Origin: Azoarcus sp.
Lineage (GTDB): Bacteria > Pseudomonadota > Gammaproteobacteria > Burkholderiales > Rhodocyclaceae
Assembly (NCBI GenBank): GCA_031268195.1
Contig: JAIRXQ010000066.1
Coordinates: forward strand, 1 to 47,732
Reading direction: 5' to 3'
DNA length: 47,732 nt
The notes under the pieces were generated by a model that saw nothing but the letters and a program-made list of their open reading frames with translations, was not told where the DNA came from and ran no database searches. This document shows positions 27,988-39,114 of this stretch, one piece after another. The position numbers and the translations under genes were made by a program. Every line of letters starts with the position of its first letter. The stretch's first letter is position 1.

Positions 27988-28410
27988 TTAGTGATTCATG
28001 GAAGCTTTCGCCAGCCCCGCCGCGATCCGCTCGGCCAGATCTGCGCGGTTGGGCACAGGATGCGGCTGGCCGGGGCGCTGTTCGCGGCCCCAGACGGATT
28101 CGGGGAAATGGCGGTCATCCCTGAAACGCGCAATGACGTGCCAATGCAGATGCGGAACCATGTTGCCGAGACTGGCGAGATTGATTTTGTCCGGGCGGAT
28201 CGAATCGTGCAACGCCTGTTCGGTGGCGAACACCACGTCCATGAAATGATGGCGGGAGGCGGTGTCGAGATCGCTCATCTCCGCGACATGTTCGCGCCAG
28301 ACGACCCGGCAATAGCCGGGATAATCGGGGTCGGCAACGAGGATGACGCGGCACAGACCATCCTGCCAGACGATGTCATCCCGTGTGGTGTCACAAAGCG
28401 GGCATTCCAT
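27988..28410 (-). CDS. HIT family protein (nucleotide hydrolase/transferase)
   Basis: The 140-residue protein has the histidine triad PHLHWHV with His87, His89 and His91, and an N-terminal CxxC (Cys3, Cys6) typical of one bacterial HIT group. The conserved ADPDYPGYCRVVWREHVAEMSDL segment supports the same subfamily. HIT enzymes act on nucleotide derivatives such as AMP-lysine or dinucleoside polyphosphates; the substrate here is unknown. It is the first gene of a three-gene unit with the PilZ-like gene and ubiE, 17 bp apart. A 155-bp gap separates it from gatB; I see no gene in that gap. Confidence 0.92.
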   Translation of the reverse strand: MECPLCDTTRDDIVWQDGLCRVILVADPDYPGYCRVVWREHVAEMSDLDTASRHHFMDVVFATEQALHDSIRPDKINLASLGNMVPHLHWHVIARFRDDRHFPESVWGREQRPGQPHPVPNRADLAERIAAGLAKASMNH

Positions 28411-28565
28411 GACCTTATCATTCTCATTCGATCGGCATTGTTTTTACCCGTCCACCATAGCACGGCTCCCGGCGTGAAAACACCGGCGCGTATATACGCC
28501 GTTGTGTCACTCCGTGGAATATTACCGCCCGCGCGCCGGGGTCGTTTCCGGCGTCATTTTCGGCG

Positions 28566-30026
28566 TTATTGCGCACCCAGTTTGCGCCGCAGGATGTCGT
28601 TGACCTGCGCGGGATTCGCCTTGCCGCGACTGGCTTTCATCACCTGCCCGACCAGCGCGTTGAAGGCTTTTTCCTTCCCGGCGCGGAATTCGTCGACCGA
28701 ATTCCGGTTGGCGGCGAGCACTTCATCGATCATCGCTTCGATCGCGCCGCCGTCGGTGAGCTGCTTCAAGCCATGCCTGGTGATGATCTCGTCGGCGCTC
28801 GCGCCCTCGCCGTTCCAGAGCGCCTCGAACACTTTGCGCGCGATGGCGTTGGATATCGTGTTGTCCGCGATGCGCGCCACCAGCCCGCCGAGCTGCGCGG
28901 GCGTGACCGGCGCGGCGTCGATTTCCAGATTCGCCTTGCGCAGGCGAGCGGCGAATTCGCCCATCACCCAGTTGGCGCAGAGCTTGGCGCACGGCGTTCC
29001 AGCCGCCTCGACCGTGGATTGGAAGTAATCAGCAGTTTCCTTGTTGGCGGTCAGCGTGGCGGCATCATAAGCGGGCAGGCCCAGGTCACGCACGAAGCGC
29101 GCCTGCATCGCGGCGGGCAGCTCGGGCATCGCCGCCGCCACACGTTCGATCCATTCCGGCTCGATCGTCAGTGGCAGCAAATCGGGATCGGGGAAATAAC
29201 GGTAATCATGCGCATCTTCCTTGGAGCGCATCATCCGCGTCTCGCCCTTGTCGGGGTCGAACAGCACCGTCGCCTGGACGATCCTGCCGCCGTCTTCCAG
29301 CGTTTCGATCTGCCAGTTCGCTTCAAAATCGATGGCCTGCTGTAGAAAGCGGAAAGAATTGAGGTTCTTGATTTCGCGCCGGGTGCCCAACTCGGTCGCC
29401 CCTTTTTTGCGCACCGATACGTTGGCATCGCAGCGGAAAGAGCCTTCCTGCATGTTGCCGTCGCAGATATCGATCCAGCGCACCAGCGAGTGCAGCGCGC
29501 GGGCGTAGGCGACGGCTTCCGCCGCGGAACGCATGTCAGGTTCGGAGACGATTTCCAGCAAGGGCGTCCCGGCGCGGTTGAGGTCGATACCGCTCATCCC
29601 GTTGAAATCCTCGTGCAGCGATTTGCCCGCGTCCTCTTCGAGGTGGGCGCGCGTCAGGCGGATGGATTTCTCGTAGGCGCTTTCCCCTTCGCCCACCCGG
29701 ATCGTGATCGTGCCAGCCTGCACCACCGGCAGCTCGAACTGGCTGATCTGGTAGCCCTTGGGCAGATCGGGGTAGAAGTAATTCTTGCGCGCGAACACGC
29801 TTGTCGGCGCGATGTGTGCACCCAGCGCCAGCCCCAGGCGGATGGCGCGCTCGACCGCGCCGCGATTCAAGACCGGCAGCACACCGGGCAAGGCGCAATC
29901 GACAGCGCTCGCCTGCACGTTGGGTTCGGCGCCGAAAGCGGTGCTCGCGCCGGAAAAAATCTTGGCGGCGGTGCTGAGTTGGGCGTGGATTTCCAGCCCA
30001 ACGACGATTTCCCAATCCGATCTCAT
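28566..30026 (-). CDS. gatB: GatB, Asp-tRNA(Asn)/Glu-tRNA(Gln) amidotransferase subunit B
   Basis: GatB binds the mischarged tRNA and activates its side chain for amidation. The 486-residue protein opens [22 protein letters not shown], and has [16 protein letters not shown] and [10 protein letters not shown], all GatB signatures. The C-terminal YqeY-like tail domain ([24 protein letters not shown] ... [21 protein letters not shown]) is complete. It follows gatA after 27 bp in the order gatC-gatA-gatB. The presence of GatCAB implies the indirect pathway for Gln-tRNA or Asn-tRNA. Confidence 0.97.
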   Translation of the reverse strand: MRSDWEIVVGLEIHAQLSTAAKIFSGASTAFGAEPNVQASAVDCALPGVLPVLNRGAVERAIRLGLALGAHIAPTSVFARKNYFYPDLPKGYQISQFELPVVQAGTITIRVGEGESAYEKSIRLTRAHLEEDAGKSLHEDFNGMSGIDLNRAGTPLLEIVSEPDMRSAAEAVAYARALHSLVRWIDICDGNMQEGSFRCDANVSVRKKGATELGTRREIKNLNSFRFLQQAIDFEANWQIETLEDGGRIVQATVLFDPDKGETRMMRSKEDAHDYRYFPDPDLLPLTIEPEWIERVAAAMPELPAAMQARFVRDLGLPAYDAATLTANKETADYFQSTVEAAGTPCAKLCANWVMGEFAARLRKANLEIDAAPVTPAQLGGLVARIADNTISNAIARKVFEALWNGEGASADEIITRHGLKQLTDGGAIEAMIDEVLAANRNSVDEFRAGKEKAFNALVGQVMKASRGKANPAQVNDILRRKLGAQ

Positions 30027-30053
30027 CTCTGTTTCCGTTCTTTGTTTCGCATC

Positions 30054-31547
30054 TCAAGCGGCCAGTTCCGGGCAGCGCACGTGCCAGTCGGTTGCTTGCT
30101 GGAAGCGGTGCGCGGCGTTGAGCAGCACGCTCTCCGAAAAATAGTTGCCGATCAGCTGCAAGCCCACGGGCAGCCCATCGCCGTCGAAACCGCACGGGTG
30201 CGACAGCCCCGGCAACCCGGCAAGGTTGACCGGCGTGGTGTAGATGTCGGCAAGGTACATCTGCACCGGATCGTCGCGCATCGCCCCCAGCGCCCAGGCC
30301 GTCACCGGCGAGGTCGGCCCGACGATGAGGTCGCATTCGCCGAAGGCACGGCGGAAATCCTCGGCAATCAGGCGGCGCAGTTTCTGCGCTTGCAGGTAAT
30401 AGGCGTCGTAGTAACCGTGCGAGAGCACGTACGTGCCGACGAGGATGCGCCGCTTCACTTCGTCGCCGAAGCCTTCGCTGCGGCTCTTGCGGTACATGTC
30501 GAACAGATCATCGTATTCGGCGGCGCGGTGACCGTAGCGCACGCCGTCGAAGCGCGACAGGTTGCTGGAGGCTTCCGCCATCGCAAGCACGTAATAGGCG
30601 GGAATCGCCAGCTTCGCGTTGGGCAGGTCGACTTCCCGCATCGTCGCGCCCAGGGCGCGGTATTGCACCAGCGCCGCGTCCACCGCCTGCCGGATGCCGT
30701 CCGTCATGCCCGCGCCGAAGAATTCGCGCGGCAAACCGATGCTCAAGCCCGCGAGCGGGCGGGCGGCATCCGCCGCCGGAGCCGCCAGCGCGGCGGCGTA
30801 ATTTTCAACCGGGCGCTCGAGGCTGGTGGAATCGCGTTTGTCGAAGCCGGTCATCGCGCCGAGCAGCAGCGCGCAATCCTCGGCGGATTTGCCGAACGCC
30901 CCGGCCTGATCAAGCGAGGAAGCGTAGGCGACGAGCCCGTAGCGGCTCACCAACCCGTAAGTCGGCTTGATGCCGGTAACGTTGCAAAAGGAGGCGGGCT
31001 GGCGGATCGAGCCGCCCGTGTCGGTGCCGGTGGCGAGCGGCACGAGACGCGCCGCGACCGCCGCCGCCGAGCCGCCCGATGAGCCGCCGGGCACACGGCC
31101 GGTCGCCCACGGGTTTTTCGTCGGGCCGTAGAACGATGATTCCGTCGACGAGCCCATGGCGAATTCGTCCATGTTGGCCTTGCCCAGACACACCGCACCC
31201 GCCTCCTTCAGGCGCGTGACGACATGCGCATCGTAGGGGCTGACGAAGTTGGACAGCATCTTCGAGCCGCAGGACGTCAGCATTCCCCTGGTGCAGAACA
31301 CGTCCTTGTGGGCGAGCGCAATGCCGGTGAGCGGCCCCGCTTCGCCTCGTGCGATGCGCGCGTCGGCGGCGCGCGCATCGGCGAGCGCCTCTTCGCGCTC
31401 GACGGTGACGAAGGCGTTGAGTCGGGGTTCGAGCGCCGCGATGCGGTCCAGGAAAACGTTCGTGAGCTCGGCGCTGGAGATTTCTTTTGCGTCGAGCGCG
31501 CGACGCAAAACGGAAACGGAAGCGTCAAATAGTGGCGTGTTGCTCAT
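30054..31547 (-). CDS. gatA: GatA, amidotransferase subunit A (amidase)
   Basis: GatA releases ammonia from glutamine for the transamidation carried out with GatB. The 497-residue protein has the amidase-signature catalytic triad: Lys81 ([11 protein letters not shown]), cis-Ser156 ([14 protein letters not shown]) and nucleophile Ser180 ([15 protein letters not shown]). The ATG at 31547 starts [10 protein letters not shown]; a frame extension to 31556 adds three residues only. It lies 48 bp after gatC and 27 bp before gatB. Note CxxP-free N-terminus, as usual. Confidence 0.97.
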   Translation of the reverse strand: MSNTPLFDASVSVLRRALDAKEISSAELTNVFLDRIAALEPRLNAFVTVEREEALADARAADARIARGEAGPLTGIALAHKDVFCTRGMLTSCGSKMLSNFVSPYDAHVVTRLKEAGAVCLGKANMDEFAMGSSTESSFYGPTKNPWATGRVPGGSSGGSAAAVAARLVPLATGTDTGGSIRQPASFCNVTGIKPTYGLVSRYGLVAYASSLDQAGAFGKSAEDCALLLGAMTGFDKRDSTSLERPVENYAAALAAPAADAARPLAGLSIGLPREFFGAGMTDGIRQAVDAALVQYRALGATMREVDLPNAKLAIPAYYVLAMAEASSNLSRFDGVRYGHRAAEYDDLFDMYRKSRSEGFGDEVKRRILVGTYVLSHGYYDAYYLQAQKLRRLIAEDFRRAFGECDLIVGPTSPVTAWALGAMRDDPVQMYLADIYTTPVNLAGLPGLSHPCGFDGDGLPVGLQLIGNYFSESVLLNAAHRFQQATDWHVRCPELAA

Positions 31548-31595
31548 GTGAAACACGAATAAAGTGAGAAAGTGAGGTCGAAATGAAAGCCGTCA

Positions 31596-31883
31596 TTACT
31601 CGATGACCTTAGGCACCAGATAAAGCCCGGCTTCGGTTTGCGGCGCGATGGCCTGGAACGCGGCGCGGCAGTCGGTTTCGCTGACCACGTCCTCGCGCAG
31701 CCGGGCGGAGAGTTCCTGCGGGTGGCTCATGGGCGCGATCCCGGTCGTATCGACCGCCTGCATTTGCGTAATAAGGGCAAAAATGCTATCAAGTTGCGCG
31801 CGCAAAGTGTCGATAGCCTCGCCAGGCAGCCCCAGCCGGGCCAGACTGGCAAGACGTTCGACTTGTTCGTTGGAGAACGGCAT
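31596..31883 (-). CDS. gatC: GatC, amidotransferase subunit C
   Basis: The small 95-residue subunit wraps around GatA and stabilises the GatA-GatB contact. It begins [19 protein letters not shown] and has [25 protein letters not shown] and [16 protein letters not shown], the conserved GatC core. The ATG at 31883 is chosen because GGAGAACGGC precedes it and the open frame upstream to 31982 is not conserved in character. First gene of gatCAB, divergent from mreB across 124 bp. Confidence 0.95.
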   Translation of the reverse strand: MPFSNEQVERLASLARLGLPGEAIDTLRAQLDSIFALITQMQAVDTTGIAPMSHPQELSARLREDVVSETDCRAAFQAIAPQTEAGLYLVPKVIE

Positions 31884-31910
31884 GTGACAAACCTGCTGAA
31901 TTCGTAAAGA

Positions 31911-33051
<1,141 letters not shown>

Positions 33052-33105
33052 GAACGCCGCTGGCGTTTACGACCTCTCCAGACGCCTTCGCACGGACATC
33101 GCCGG

Positions 33106-34089
33106 ATGCTCTCTTCCGATTTCCAGACGCACCCCGTATTCAAGCGCGGCGTTGCGCCGCATATTCGCCTGTTCGCCTACGTTGCCATCTGCGTGGTGAT
33201 GATGGTGGCGGATCTTCGCTTCCACTATCTCACGACGTTGCAGGACTGGCTGTCCGTCATCGTTTATCCGATTCGGGACATCGCGGCGCAACCCGCCAAC
33301 CTGATCGGCAATACGACCGGCTATTTTTCGAATCTGCAAGACTGGCGGGCCGAAAAAGAGACATTGCTCCAGCGCAAGAAAGAGGACACCGAAAAGCTGC
33401 TTTTCATCAAGGAGCTCGAACAGGAAAACGACCGCTTGCGCGGCCTGCTCAAAATGGCCAAGCGCGTCAAAACGTATAGCGTCACGGCCACGGTGCAATA
33501 CCGCGCCCCCGACCCGTATTCCCGCAAGGTCATACTCGATCTGGGCGCGCGCGAACTGTTCGACATTCAGGACCCCACCCGCCTCGTACTCGACCAGGGC
33601 AAGCAGTCCGGCATCACACACGGCTGGCCGGTGGTCGACACCGACGGCCTGATCGGGCAGATCACGCGCGTGTATCCGATCCAGTCCGAAGTCACGCTCA
33701 TCACCGACCGCAATCAGGCCGTGGCGGTGAAAGTCGAACGCACCGGGCAGCCCGGCGTCGTGTTCGGCACCGGCCAAGGCCAGCTCGAATTGCGCAACGT
33801 GCGCTCCGACCCCGACATCGGACCCGGCGACCGGCTGGTGACTTCGGGGCTGGACGGCCTGTTCGTGCCCGGTATCCCCGTCGCGACGGTGGATGCCGTG
33901 GAGCCCCCCAAGGTCAACGATATTTTCCCCCGCATCGTGTGCACGCCGATCGGCGGCGTCGAGCGCAGCGCCAACGTGCTCGTGTTGAGCCGCGCGGAAC
34001 TGCCTCCCATGCCGCCGAAACCGGAGACGGGCGATCCCCCGCCGCCGCCCAGGCCCAACGAGCCAGACGAAGCGGACGAGGAGGACTGA
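33106..34089 (+). CDS. mreC: MreC, rod-shape determining protein
   Basis: The 327-residue bitopic protein links MreB to the wall synthases. It has a short cytoplasmic tail, one membrane helix near residues 27-45 (LFAYVAICVVMMVADLRF), a coiled coil (LQRKKEDTEKLLFIKELEQENDRLRGLL) and a beta-rich periplasmic domain with GVVFGTGQGQLELRNV and GDRLVTSGLDGLFVPGIPVATV. The C-terminus is a Pro/acidic tail (PPPPPRPNEPDEADEED). The ATG at 33106 has a poor ribosome site; the 54-bp gap after mreB shows no other start with family character. Confidence 0.93.
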   Translation: MLSSDFQTHPVFKRGVAPHIRLFAYVAICVVMMVADLRFHYLTTLQDWLSVIVYPIRDIAAQPANLIGNTTGYFSNLQDWRAEKETLLQRKKEDTEKLLFIKELEQENDRLRGLLKMAKRVKTYSVTATVQYRAPDPYSRKVILDLGARELFDIQDPTRLVLDQGKQSGITHGWPVVDTDGLIGQITRVYPIQSEVTLITDRNQAVAVKVERTGQPGVVFGTGQGQLELRNVRSDPDIGPGDRLVTSGLDGLFVPGIPVATVDAVEPPKVNDIFPRIVCTPIGGVERSANVLVLSRAELPPMPPKPETGDPPPPPRPNEPDEADEED

Positions 34090-34091
34090 CC

Positions 34092-34619
34092 ATGCAATTG
34101 TCCAATCGCTCCACTCGCATTCTGCAACCGGCAAAACGCTGGTTCGTCTACCTGAGCCTGTTCCTCGCCCTGTTCCTGAATTACGTGCCTTTCGGAGACA
34201 TCCCCTGGGTACCCGACTGGGTGGCGCTGGTGCTGGCTTTCTGGTGTATTCGCGAACCTTTGTACATCGGCATGGGCACCGGCTTCGTGCTCGGCCTGAT
34301 CGTCGACATCGGCCATGCCTCGGCAATAGGGCAGCATGCCCTCGCTTACGTGGTGCTGGCTTTCCTCGCCAACACCCTTTCACGTCGGATCATGTGGTTC
34401 CCCGCCCTGTTGCAGGCCCTGCATGTGCTGCCGATGCTGCTGGCTGCGCAAGCGGTGATGGTGGGGGCGCGAATGTTCGCCCAGCCGGGCGCCGCCTTTC
34501 CCGGCTGGGATCACTTCCTGTCCAGCATTGCCGGCGTAGTGCTGTGGCTGCCGCTGACGTATCTGCTGTTGCTGCCGCAATTCCAGCCGGTAGACCGGGA
34601 TGAAAACAGACCGATCTGA
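34092..34619 (+). CDS. mreD: MreD, rod-shape determining membrane protein
   Basis: The 175-residue protein has five or six hydrophobic segments, as expected for MreD, which works with MreC and the PBP2/RodA pair. Recognisable stretches are WFVYLSLFLALFLNYVPFG, WVPDWVALVLAFWCIREP and GLIVDIGHASAIGQHALAYV, the last being the best conserved part of the family. The ATG at 34092 is 2 bp after the mreC stop; the open frame runs upstream into mreC in another frame and is not protein-like. Confidence 0.93.
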   Translation: MQLSNRSTRILQPAKRWFVYLSLFLALFLNYVPFGDIPWVPDWVALVLAFWCIREPLYIGMGTGFVLGLIVDIGHASAIGQHALAYVVLAFLANTLSRRIMWFPALLQALHVLPMLLAAQAVMVGARMFAQPGAAFPGWDHFLSSIAGVVLWLPLTYLLLLPQFQPVDRDENRPI

Positions 34620-34628
34620 GGCTCTGGC

Positions 34629-36680
34629 ATGATCAGCTTCCGCGAACCCGACGACAATTCAGGGTTGTTCATCCCACGCCTGCTCATCGCCGTCATTGCG
34701 GTGCTGGTGGGGGGCATTGCGCTGGTCGCCAAGCTCTACGCCCTGCAAATCCGGGATTACGACAAATATCACACGGCAGCCGAGGACAACCGCATCAAAT
34801 TGGTGCCAGTCGTGCCGCGGCGCGGCGAGATCCGCGATCGCAACGGCGTCGTGCTGGCGACCAATTCCTACGATTACACGCTGGAGATCACCACCACGAT
34901 TCCCGGCGGCGTACGGCCCAAGGCACGGCCCCGAACCGAGCTCGACAACACCATTTACGAGTTGGCCAAGTTCATCGCCATCGACAAGAAAGACCGGGAG
35001 CGCTTCCATAAGTTCCGCGCCGAAAACGCCCGCCTGACCAGCGCGCCGATTCGCGGTGCGCTCACCGACGAGGAAATCGCCCGCTTCGTCGGCCAGCGTT
35101 ACCGTTTCTCCGACGTCGACGTGAAAATGCGGATGACCCGCTCCTATCCCTTCGGGCAGCTGGCCTCGCATCTGGTCGGCTACATCAACCGCATCAACAA
35201 GGACGACGCTGAAAGCCTCGAACTGCGCGGCGACGCCGACAATTACCTCGGCACCGAGCACATCGGCAAGGAAGGCGTGGAAGCGCAATATGAAACCGCC
35301 CTGCATGGCGTCACCGGTGAGGATCGGGTCGAAATCACCGCTGGCGGCAACCCGGTGCGCCTGCTTGGACACAGCCCGGCGACGCCGGGGCAGGACATCG
35401 TGCTGAGCATCGACATCGAATTGCAGAAAGTCGCGGAAGCCGCCTTTGGCGAGCGGCGCGGCGCAATGGTGGCGGTCGACCCGCGCAACGGCGAAGTGCT
35501 CGCGCTGGTGTCGGTGCCGACCTTCGATCCCAATCTGTTCGTCGACGGCATTACCTCCGAGAATTGGGCCAGGCTGCGGGAAACCGGCGTTCCCAGGGCC
35601 GAACAAAACAAGCCGCTGCTCAATCGCGCCCTGTTCAGCGCCTACCCGCCCGGCTCGACCTTCAAGCCGTTCATGGCGCTGGCCGGGCTGACCCACGAGA
35701 AGCGCAAGTGGACACAGAAAATCTCCGATCCCGGCTTTTTCTGGTTCGGCGGCCATCAGTTCATGGACGACAAGAAAGGCGGCCACGGCGGAGTCGATAT
35801 GTACAAATCGCTGGTGGTGTCCTGCAACACCTATTACTACATGCTGGCCGCCGACCTGCAAATCGACCGCATTTCCAGCTTCATGCCGCAGTTCGGGTTC
35901 GGCGAACGCAGCAACATCGACCTGCCGGGAGAAGCGACAGGCGTGCTGCCATCGCAGGCATGGAAACGCAAGCGGTTCGCCAAGGCGGGCCGGGAACACC
36001 AAAAATGGTATCCCGGCGAGACGATTTCGATCGGCATCGGTCAGGGCTATAACGCTTACACGCCGATCCAGATGGCGCAGGCGATGGCGACGCTGGCCAA
36101 CAATGGCAGACGCATGCAACTGCACGTCGGGCAAAAAGCCGTCGACAGCGACGACAACGTGACGGAATTCCCGCCCGAGCTGGTCAAGGAAATCGACGTC
36201 AAGCCCGAATACATCGATCTGGTGCGGCAGGCGCTGGGGGATGTCACCCGTTTCGGTACCGGCACGCGGGCTTTCGCGGGCGCGACGTATCACGCGGCGG
36301 GCAAAACCGGCACCGCGCAGGTGTATTCGCTCAAGGGCGGCAAATACGACAAGTCGAACGAGCGCATGCGCGACCACTCGTGGTTCATCGCCTACGCACC
36401 GACCGAGTTGCCGAACGTGCTCTCGGATCAGCCGGGCATCGCGCTCGCGGTGCTGGTGGAAAACGGCGGTTTCGGCGCGGCCTCGGCAGCGCCGATCGCG
36501 CGGCAGGTGATCGACTACTGGCTGCTGCACAAACGCGCCAACGAACCGGCGCTGGAAGACGCGGACGCCTCCGACGTCGACAACGGCGATGCCGCGCACA
36601 ACCATGCCGCCCCGCTGCCCCAGGCGCAAGACGGTACGCCGGGAAATCCCGCCCCAACGCCGCGAGGAGCCGCCGAATGA
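34629..36680 (+). CDS. mrdA: PBP2 (MrdA), elongation-specific peptidoglycan transpeptidase
   Basis: The 683-residue class B penicillin-binding protein crosslinks peptidoglycan during elongation. It has one N-terminal membrane helix (LFIPRLLIAVIAVLVGGIAL), the PBP dimer domain opening with VVPRRGEIRDRNG, and a transpeptidase domain with active-site Ser343 (GSTFK), Ser398-Cys-Asn400 and Lys559-Thr-Gly (KTGTA). The C-terminus has a long Ala/Asp/Pro-rich tail of about 45 residues. Its stop overlaps the rodA start as ATGA, so the synthase pair is translationally coupled. Confidence 0.97.
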   Translation: MISFREPDDNSGLFIPRLLIAVIAVLVGGIALVAKLYALQIRDYDKYHTAAEDNRIKLVPVVPRRGEIRDRNGVVLATNSYDYTLEITTTIPGGVRPKARPRTELDNTIYELAKFIAIDKKDRERFHKFRAENARLTSAPIRGALTDEEIARFVGQRYRFSDVDVKMRMTRSYPFGQLASHLVGYINRINKDDAESLELRGDADNYLGTEHIGKEGVEAQYETALHGVTGEDRVEITAGGNPVRLLGHSPATPGQDIVLSIDIELQKVAEAAFGERRGAMVAVDPRNGEVLALVSVPTFDPNLFVDGITSENWARLRETGVPRAEQNKPLLNRALFSAYPPGSTFKPFMALAGLTHEKRKWTQKISDPGFFWFGGHQFMDDKKGGHGGVDMYKSLVVSCNTYYYMLAADLQIDRISSFMPQFGFGERSNIDLPGEATGVLPSQAWKRKRFAKAGREHQKWYPGETISIGIGQGYNAYTPIQMAQAMATLANNGRRMQLHVGQKAVDSDDNVTEFPPELVKEIDVKPEYIDLVRQALGDVTRFGTGTRAFAGATYHAAGKTGTAQVYSLKGGKYDKSNERMRDHSWFIAYAPTELPNVLSDQPGIALAVLVENGGFGAASAAPIARQVIDYWLLHKRANEPALEDADASDVDNGDAAHNHAAPLPQAQDGTPGNPAPTPRGAAE

Positions 36681-37813
36681 GCGCCGCCCGCCAACGCTTC
36701 GCGAGCCTGTCCGATTTCCTGCTGCGCCCGCTCGACCCAACGCTGGCGCTGATTCTCTGCTGCCTGCTGGCTTACACTTTCGTCGTCATGGCCAGCGCCT
36801 CGGTCGGGCGGCTCGAATCGCTGCTGCTGCACATCATGCTGGCGATGGTACTGATATGGATCGTGGCGAGCATTCCCCCGCAACGCCTGCTCTCTTTCGC
36901 GCCCGCGCTATACATCCTCGGCGTGGTGCTGCTGGTGGGAGTCGATCTGTTCGGGGAAACCTCCAAGGGTGCGAAACGCTGGCTCAATCTCGGCTTTGGC
37001 CGCTTCCAGCCTTCCGAATTGATGAAGATCGCCATGCCGATGACTTTGGCGTGGTTCTTCCAGAAACGCGAAGGGTCGACCGGCTGGCAGGATTTTCTGA
37101 TCGCCATCATCGTACTGGCGCTGCCGGTATTCCTGATCGTCAAGCAGCCGGACCTGGGCACCGCCGTTTTGGTGAGTGCGGCGGGGGTGTTCGTGCTGTT
37201 CTTCGCGGGGCTGCCCTGGAAGGTGATCGGGGCTGTGCTCGTGACGGGGCTGCTCGCCATTTTCATTTTCGTGCAAAACAGCGCCGATTGGTGCAAGCCC
37301 GAGGTGCAATGGCCCGGCATGAAGCAATACCAGAAGGAACGCGTGTGCACGATGCACAGCCCGAAGAAGGACCTGCGCGGCAAGGGTTTCCACATCAACC
37401 AGTCGACGATCGCCATCGGTTCAGGCGGTTTTTCCGGCAAGGGCTGGCGCGAAGGCACCCAGACACATCTATCCTTCCTGCCCGAACGCCACACCGACTT
37501 CATTTTCGCGGTGATCGCGGAGGAATTCGGCTTCATGGGCGCACTGGTGCTGCTTGGGCTTTATCTGGCGCTGCTCATCCGCGGCTTCATCATTGCCGCC
37601 ACAGCGCCCAGCCTGGGCACGAAACTGCTGGCCGGGGCGGTGACGATGATCTTTTTCACCTATGTGTTCGTCAACATTGGCATGGTCAGCGGCCTGTTGC
37701 CGGTCGTGGGGGTGCCGCTGCCCTTCGTCAGCTACGGCGGCACCGCGCTCGTCACCTTGTGCCTGGGGATCGGCATTCTGATGAGCATCCGGCATAGCTG
37801 GCAGGATCACTGA
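36677..37813 (+). CDS. rodA: RodA, elongasome peptidoglycan glycosyltransferase (SEDS family)
   Basis: RodA polymerises lipid II with PBP2. The 378-residue protein has about ten membrane segments. SEDS signatures are RFQPSELMKIAMPMTLAWFF, KQPDLGTAVLVSAAGVFVLFFAGLPW, FLPERHTDFIFAVIAEEFGF and GLLPVVGVPLPFVSYGGTALV. The ATG at 36677 has CGAGGAGCCGCCGA upstream and overlaps the mrdA stop by 4 bp. The catalytic Asp segment near ERHTDF is intact. One extracytoplasmic loop (QNSADWCKPEVQWPGMKQYQ onward) is longer and includes two cysteines that could form a disulfide. Confidence 0.97.
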   Translation: MSAARQRFASLSDFLLRPLDPTLALILCCLLAYTFVVMASASVGRLESLLLHIMLAMVLIWIVASIPPQRLLSFAPALYILGVVLLVGVDLFGETSKGAKRWLNLGFGRFQPSELMKIAMPMTLAWFFQKREGSTGWQDFLIAIIVLALPVFLIVKQPDLGTAVLVSAAGVFVLFFAGLPWKVIGAVLVTGLLAIFIFVQNSADWCKPEVQWPGMKQYQKERVCTMHSPKKDLRGKGFHINQSTIAIGSGGFSGKGWREGTQTHLSFLPERHTDFIFAVIAEEFGFMGALVLLGLYLALLIRGFIIAATAPSLGTKLLAGAVTMIFFTYVFVNIGMVSGLLPVVGVPLPFVSYGGTALVTLCLGIGILMSIRHSWQDH

Positions 37814-37829
37814 CGGCGAACGCGCCGCG

Positions 37830-39050
37830 ATGAGCGCCCGCGGCGGTCCGCGCCGGCATCGTCTGAGGCTGGTCGTGGCGCTGGCACTGATGTTGGCGCT
37901 ACTGACGGCCTGTAGCAGCGCGCCGCCGCGTTCATCATCGCACGGCAAATCCGCTAAGGCCACCAAGGCCGCGAAGTCCACGAAAGCCAAAAAAACCGCC
38001 CCGGTCGCACCCGCGCCCCCGGCCGCCGCCGCGCCCGTGGCGCCCCCTGCTCCGGCGTTGAACGCAAAGACGCCTGCGCCACCCGGTCGCGACGGTGGCG
38101 CTGATGATGAAGACGACGGCCTCGCCCCCGATCTGCTCCCCAATCCGCTCTCCGATCCGCGCCCTGATCTGCAAGCCGTTCCTGATCCCGCGCCGCGCGA
38201 CGAGCCGCTCAACGCGAAGGCCAACCGCCCCTACCGGGCGCTCGGGCGGCGCTACGAGCCGCGTACGCGCATCGAACCGTTTACCGAGCGTGGCGTGGCA
38301 AGCTGGTACGGCCGTCGTTTCCACGGCCACAAAACGTCCAGCGGCGAGCGCTACAACATGTATGCGATGAGCGCCGCGCATCCGACCCTGCCGATTCCGA
38401 GCTATGCGCGCGTCACCAATCTTGCCAACGCCCGCTCGGTCGTGGTGCGGATCAACGATCGCGGCCCCTTCCTGCACGGGCGGGTGATGGATCTTTCCTA
38501 TGCCGCCGCTTCGAGGCTGGACTACATCAGCCGGGGGAGCGCGCAGGTCGAAATCGAACAACTCCTGCCCGCAGGCGCGGAGCCGCTGCCGCAGGCAGTG
38601 GCGCAAACGGCCGACGACGATCCACTCACGGCACTGCTGGCGGCGGCGGTCGTGGAACCCTCCGCAGTGGTGCAAGCAGCCGACGACGACGATCCGCTCG
38701 CGGCGCTGCTGGCAACGGCGGCGGGCGCGGAGCCCCCCACAGCGCCGGAAGTGCCGAATATGCATTCCATTGTGACAAATGCAAATACGGACAAAGAGGG
38801 AAGCGAGCAGAATCTTTTCCTGCAATTGGGGGTGTTCGCTTCGCGCGAAAACGCTGAGGAATATCGCTACCACGTAACGGAGCAGATAGCCGAGCTTGCC
38901 GGACGGACCGAACTGGTCGAAGAAAGCGGCCGGTTTCTCCTTTTGGCCGGGCCATACGATGCCGATTCGCCCGGTGTCGCGCAGGCGGCGGAACGCATCG
39001 GAGAACGGCTACATATCCGGCCTTTCGCGGTCTGGCGCACAACGCCCTGA
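37830..39050 (+). CDS. rlpA: RlpA, septal-ring lytic transglycosylase lipoprotein (DPBB + SPOR)
   Basis: The 406-residue lipoprotein has the lipobox LLTAC with Cys28, followed by a Lys/Ala/Pro-rich linker. The double-psi beta-barrel domain (GVASWYGRRFHGHKTSSGERYNMYAMSAAHPTLP ... VVRINDRGPF) contains the catalytic residues of the lytic transglycosylase, and the C-terminal SPOR domain (FLQLGVFASRENAEEYRYHV ... RFLLLAGPY) binds denuded glycan at septa. Between them lies an acidic linker with a duplicated unit at residues 258-277 and 281-302. It follows rodA after 16 bp, as in many proteobacteria. Confidence 0.93.
   Translation: MSARGGPRRHRLRLVVALALMLALLTACSSAPPRSSSHGKSAKATKAAKSTKAKKTAPVAPAPPAAAAPVAPPAPALNAKTPAPPGRDGGADDEDDGLAPDLLPNPLSDPRPDLQAVPDPAPRDEPLNAKANRPYRALGRRYEPRTRIEPFTERGVASWYGRRFHGHKTSSGERYNMYAMSAAHPTLPIPSYARVTNLANARSVVVRINDRGPFLHGRVMDLSYAAASRLDYISRGSAQVEIEQLLPAGAEPLPQAVAQTADDDPLTALLAAAVVEPSAVVQAADDDDPLAALLATAAGAEPPTAPEVPNMHSIVTNANTDKEGSEQNLFLQLGVFASRENAEEYRYHVTEQIAELAGRTELVEESGRFLLLAGPYDADSPGVAQAAERIGERLHIRPFAVWRTTP
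38601..38735 (+). repeat. Internal duplication in the rlpA linker
   Basis: Two units of about 60-66 bp (38601-38660 and 38670-38735) both encode QxADDDxPLxALLAxA followed by an EP. They are in frame and add length to the linker between the DPBB and SPOR domains. Confidence 0.6.
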
Positions 39051-39114
39051 TTGGAATACGGCGCACGCCGCGTTGCAGCGCGCCCAGGGCAATGGGTAAT
39101 TTTAGGAAGGGACC

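Noticed and set aside
26366-27991. 541-residue plus-strand open frame opposite the PilZ-like gene
   Set aside because: The minus strand fits the operon with HIT and ubiE by short gaps and carries PilZ-like motifs. The plus-strand frame spans the boundary and has no recognisable domain.
34659-36740. 693-residue minus-strand open frame opposite mrdA
   Set aside because: Shadow of the PBP2 gene, whose catalytic motifs are intact on the plus strand. No ribosome site or family pattern.
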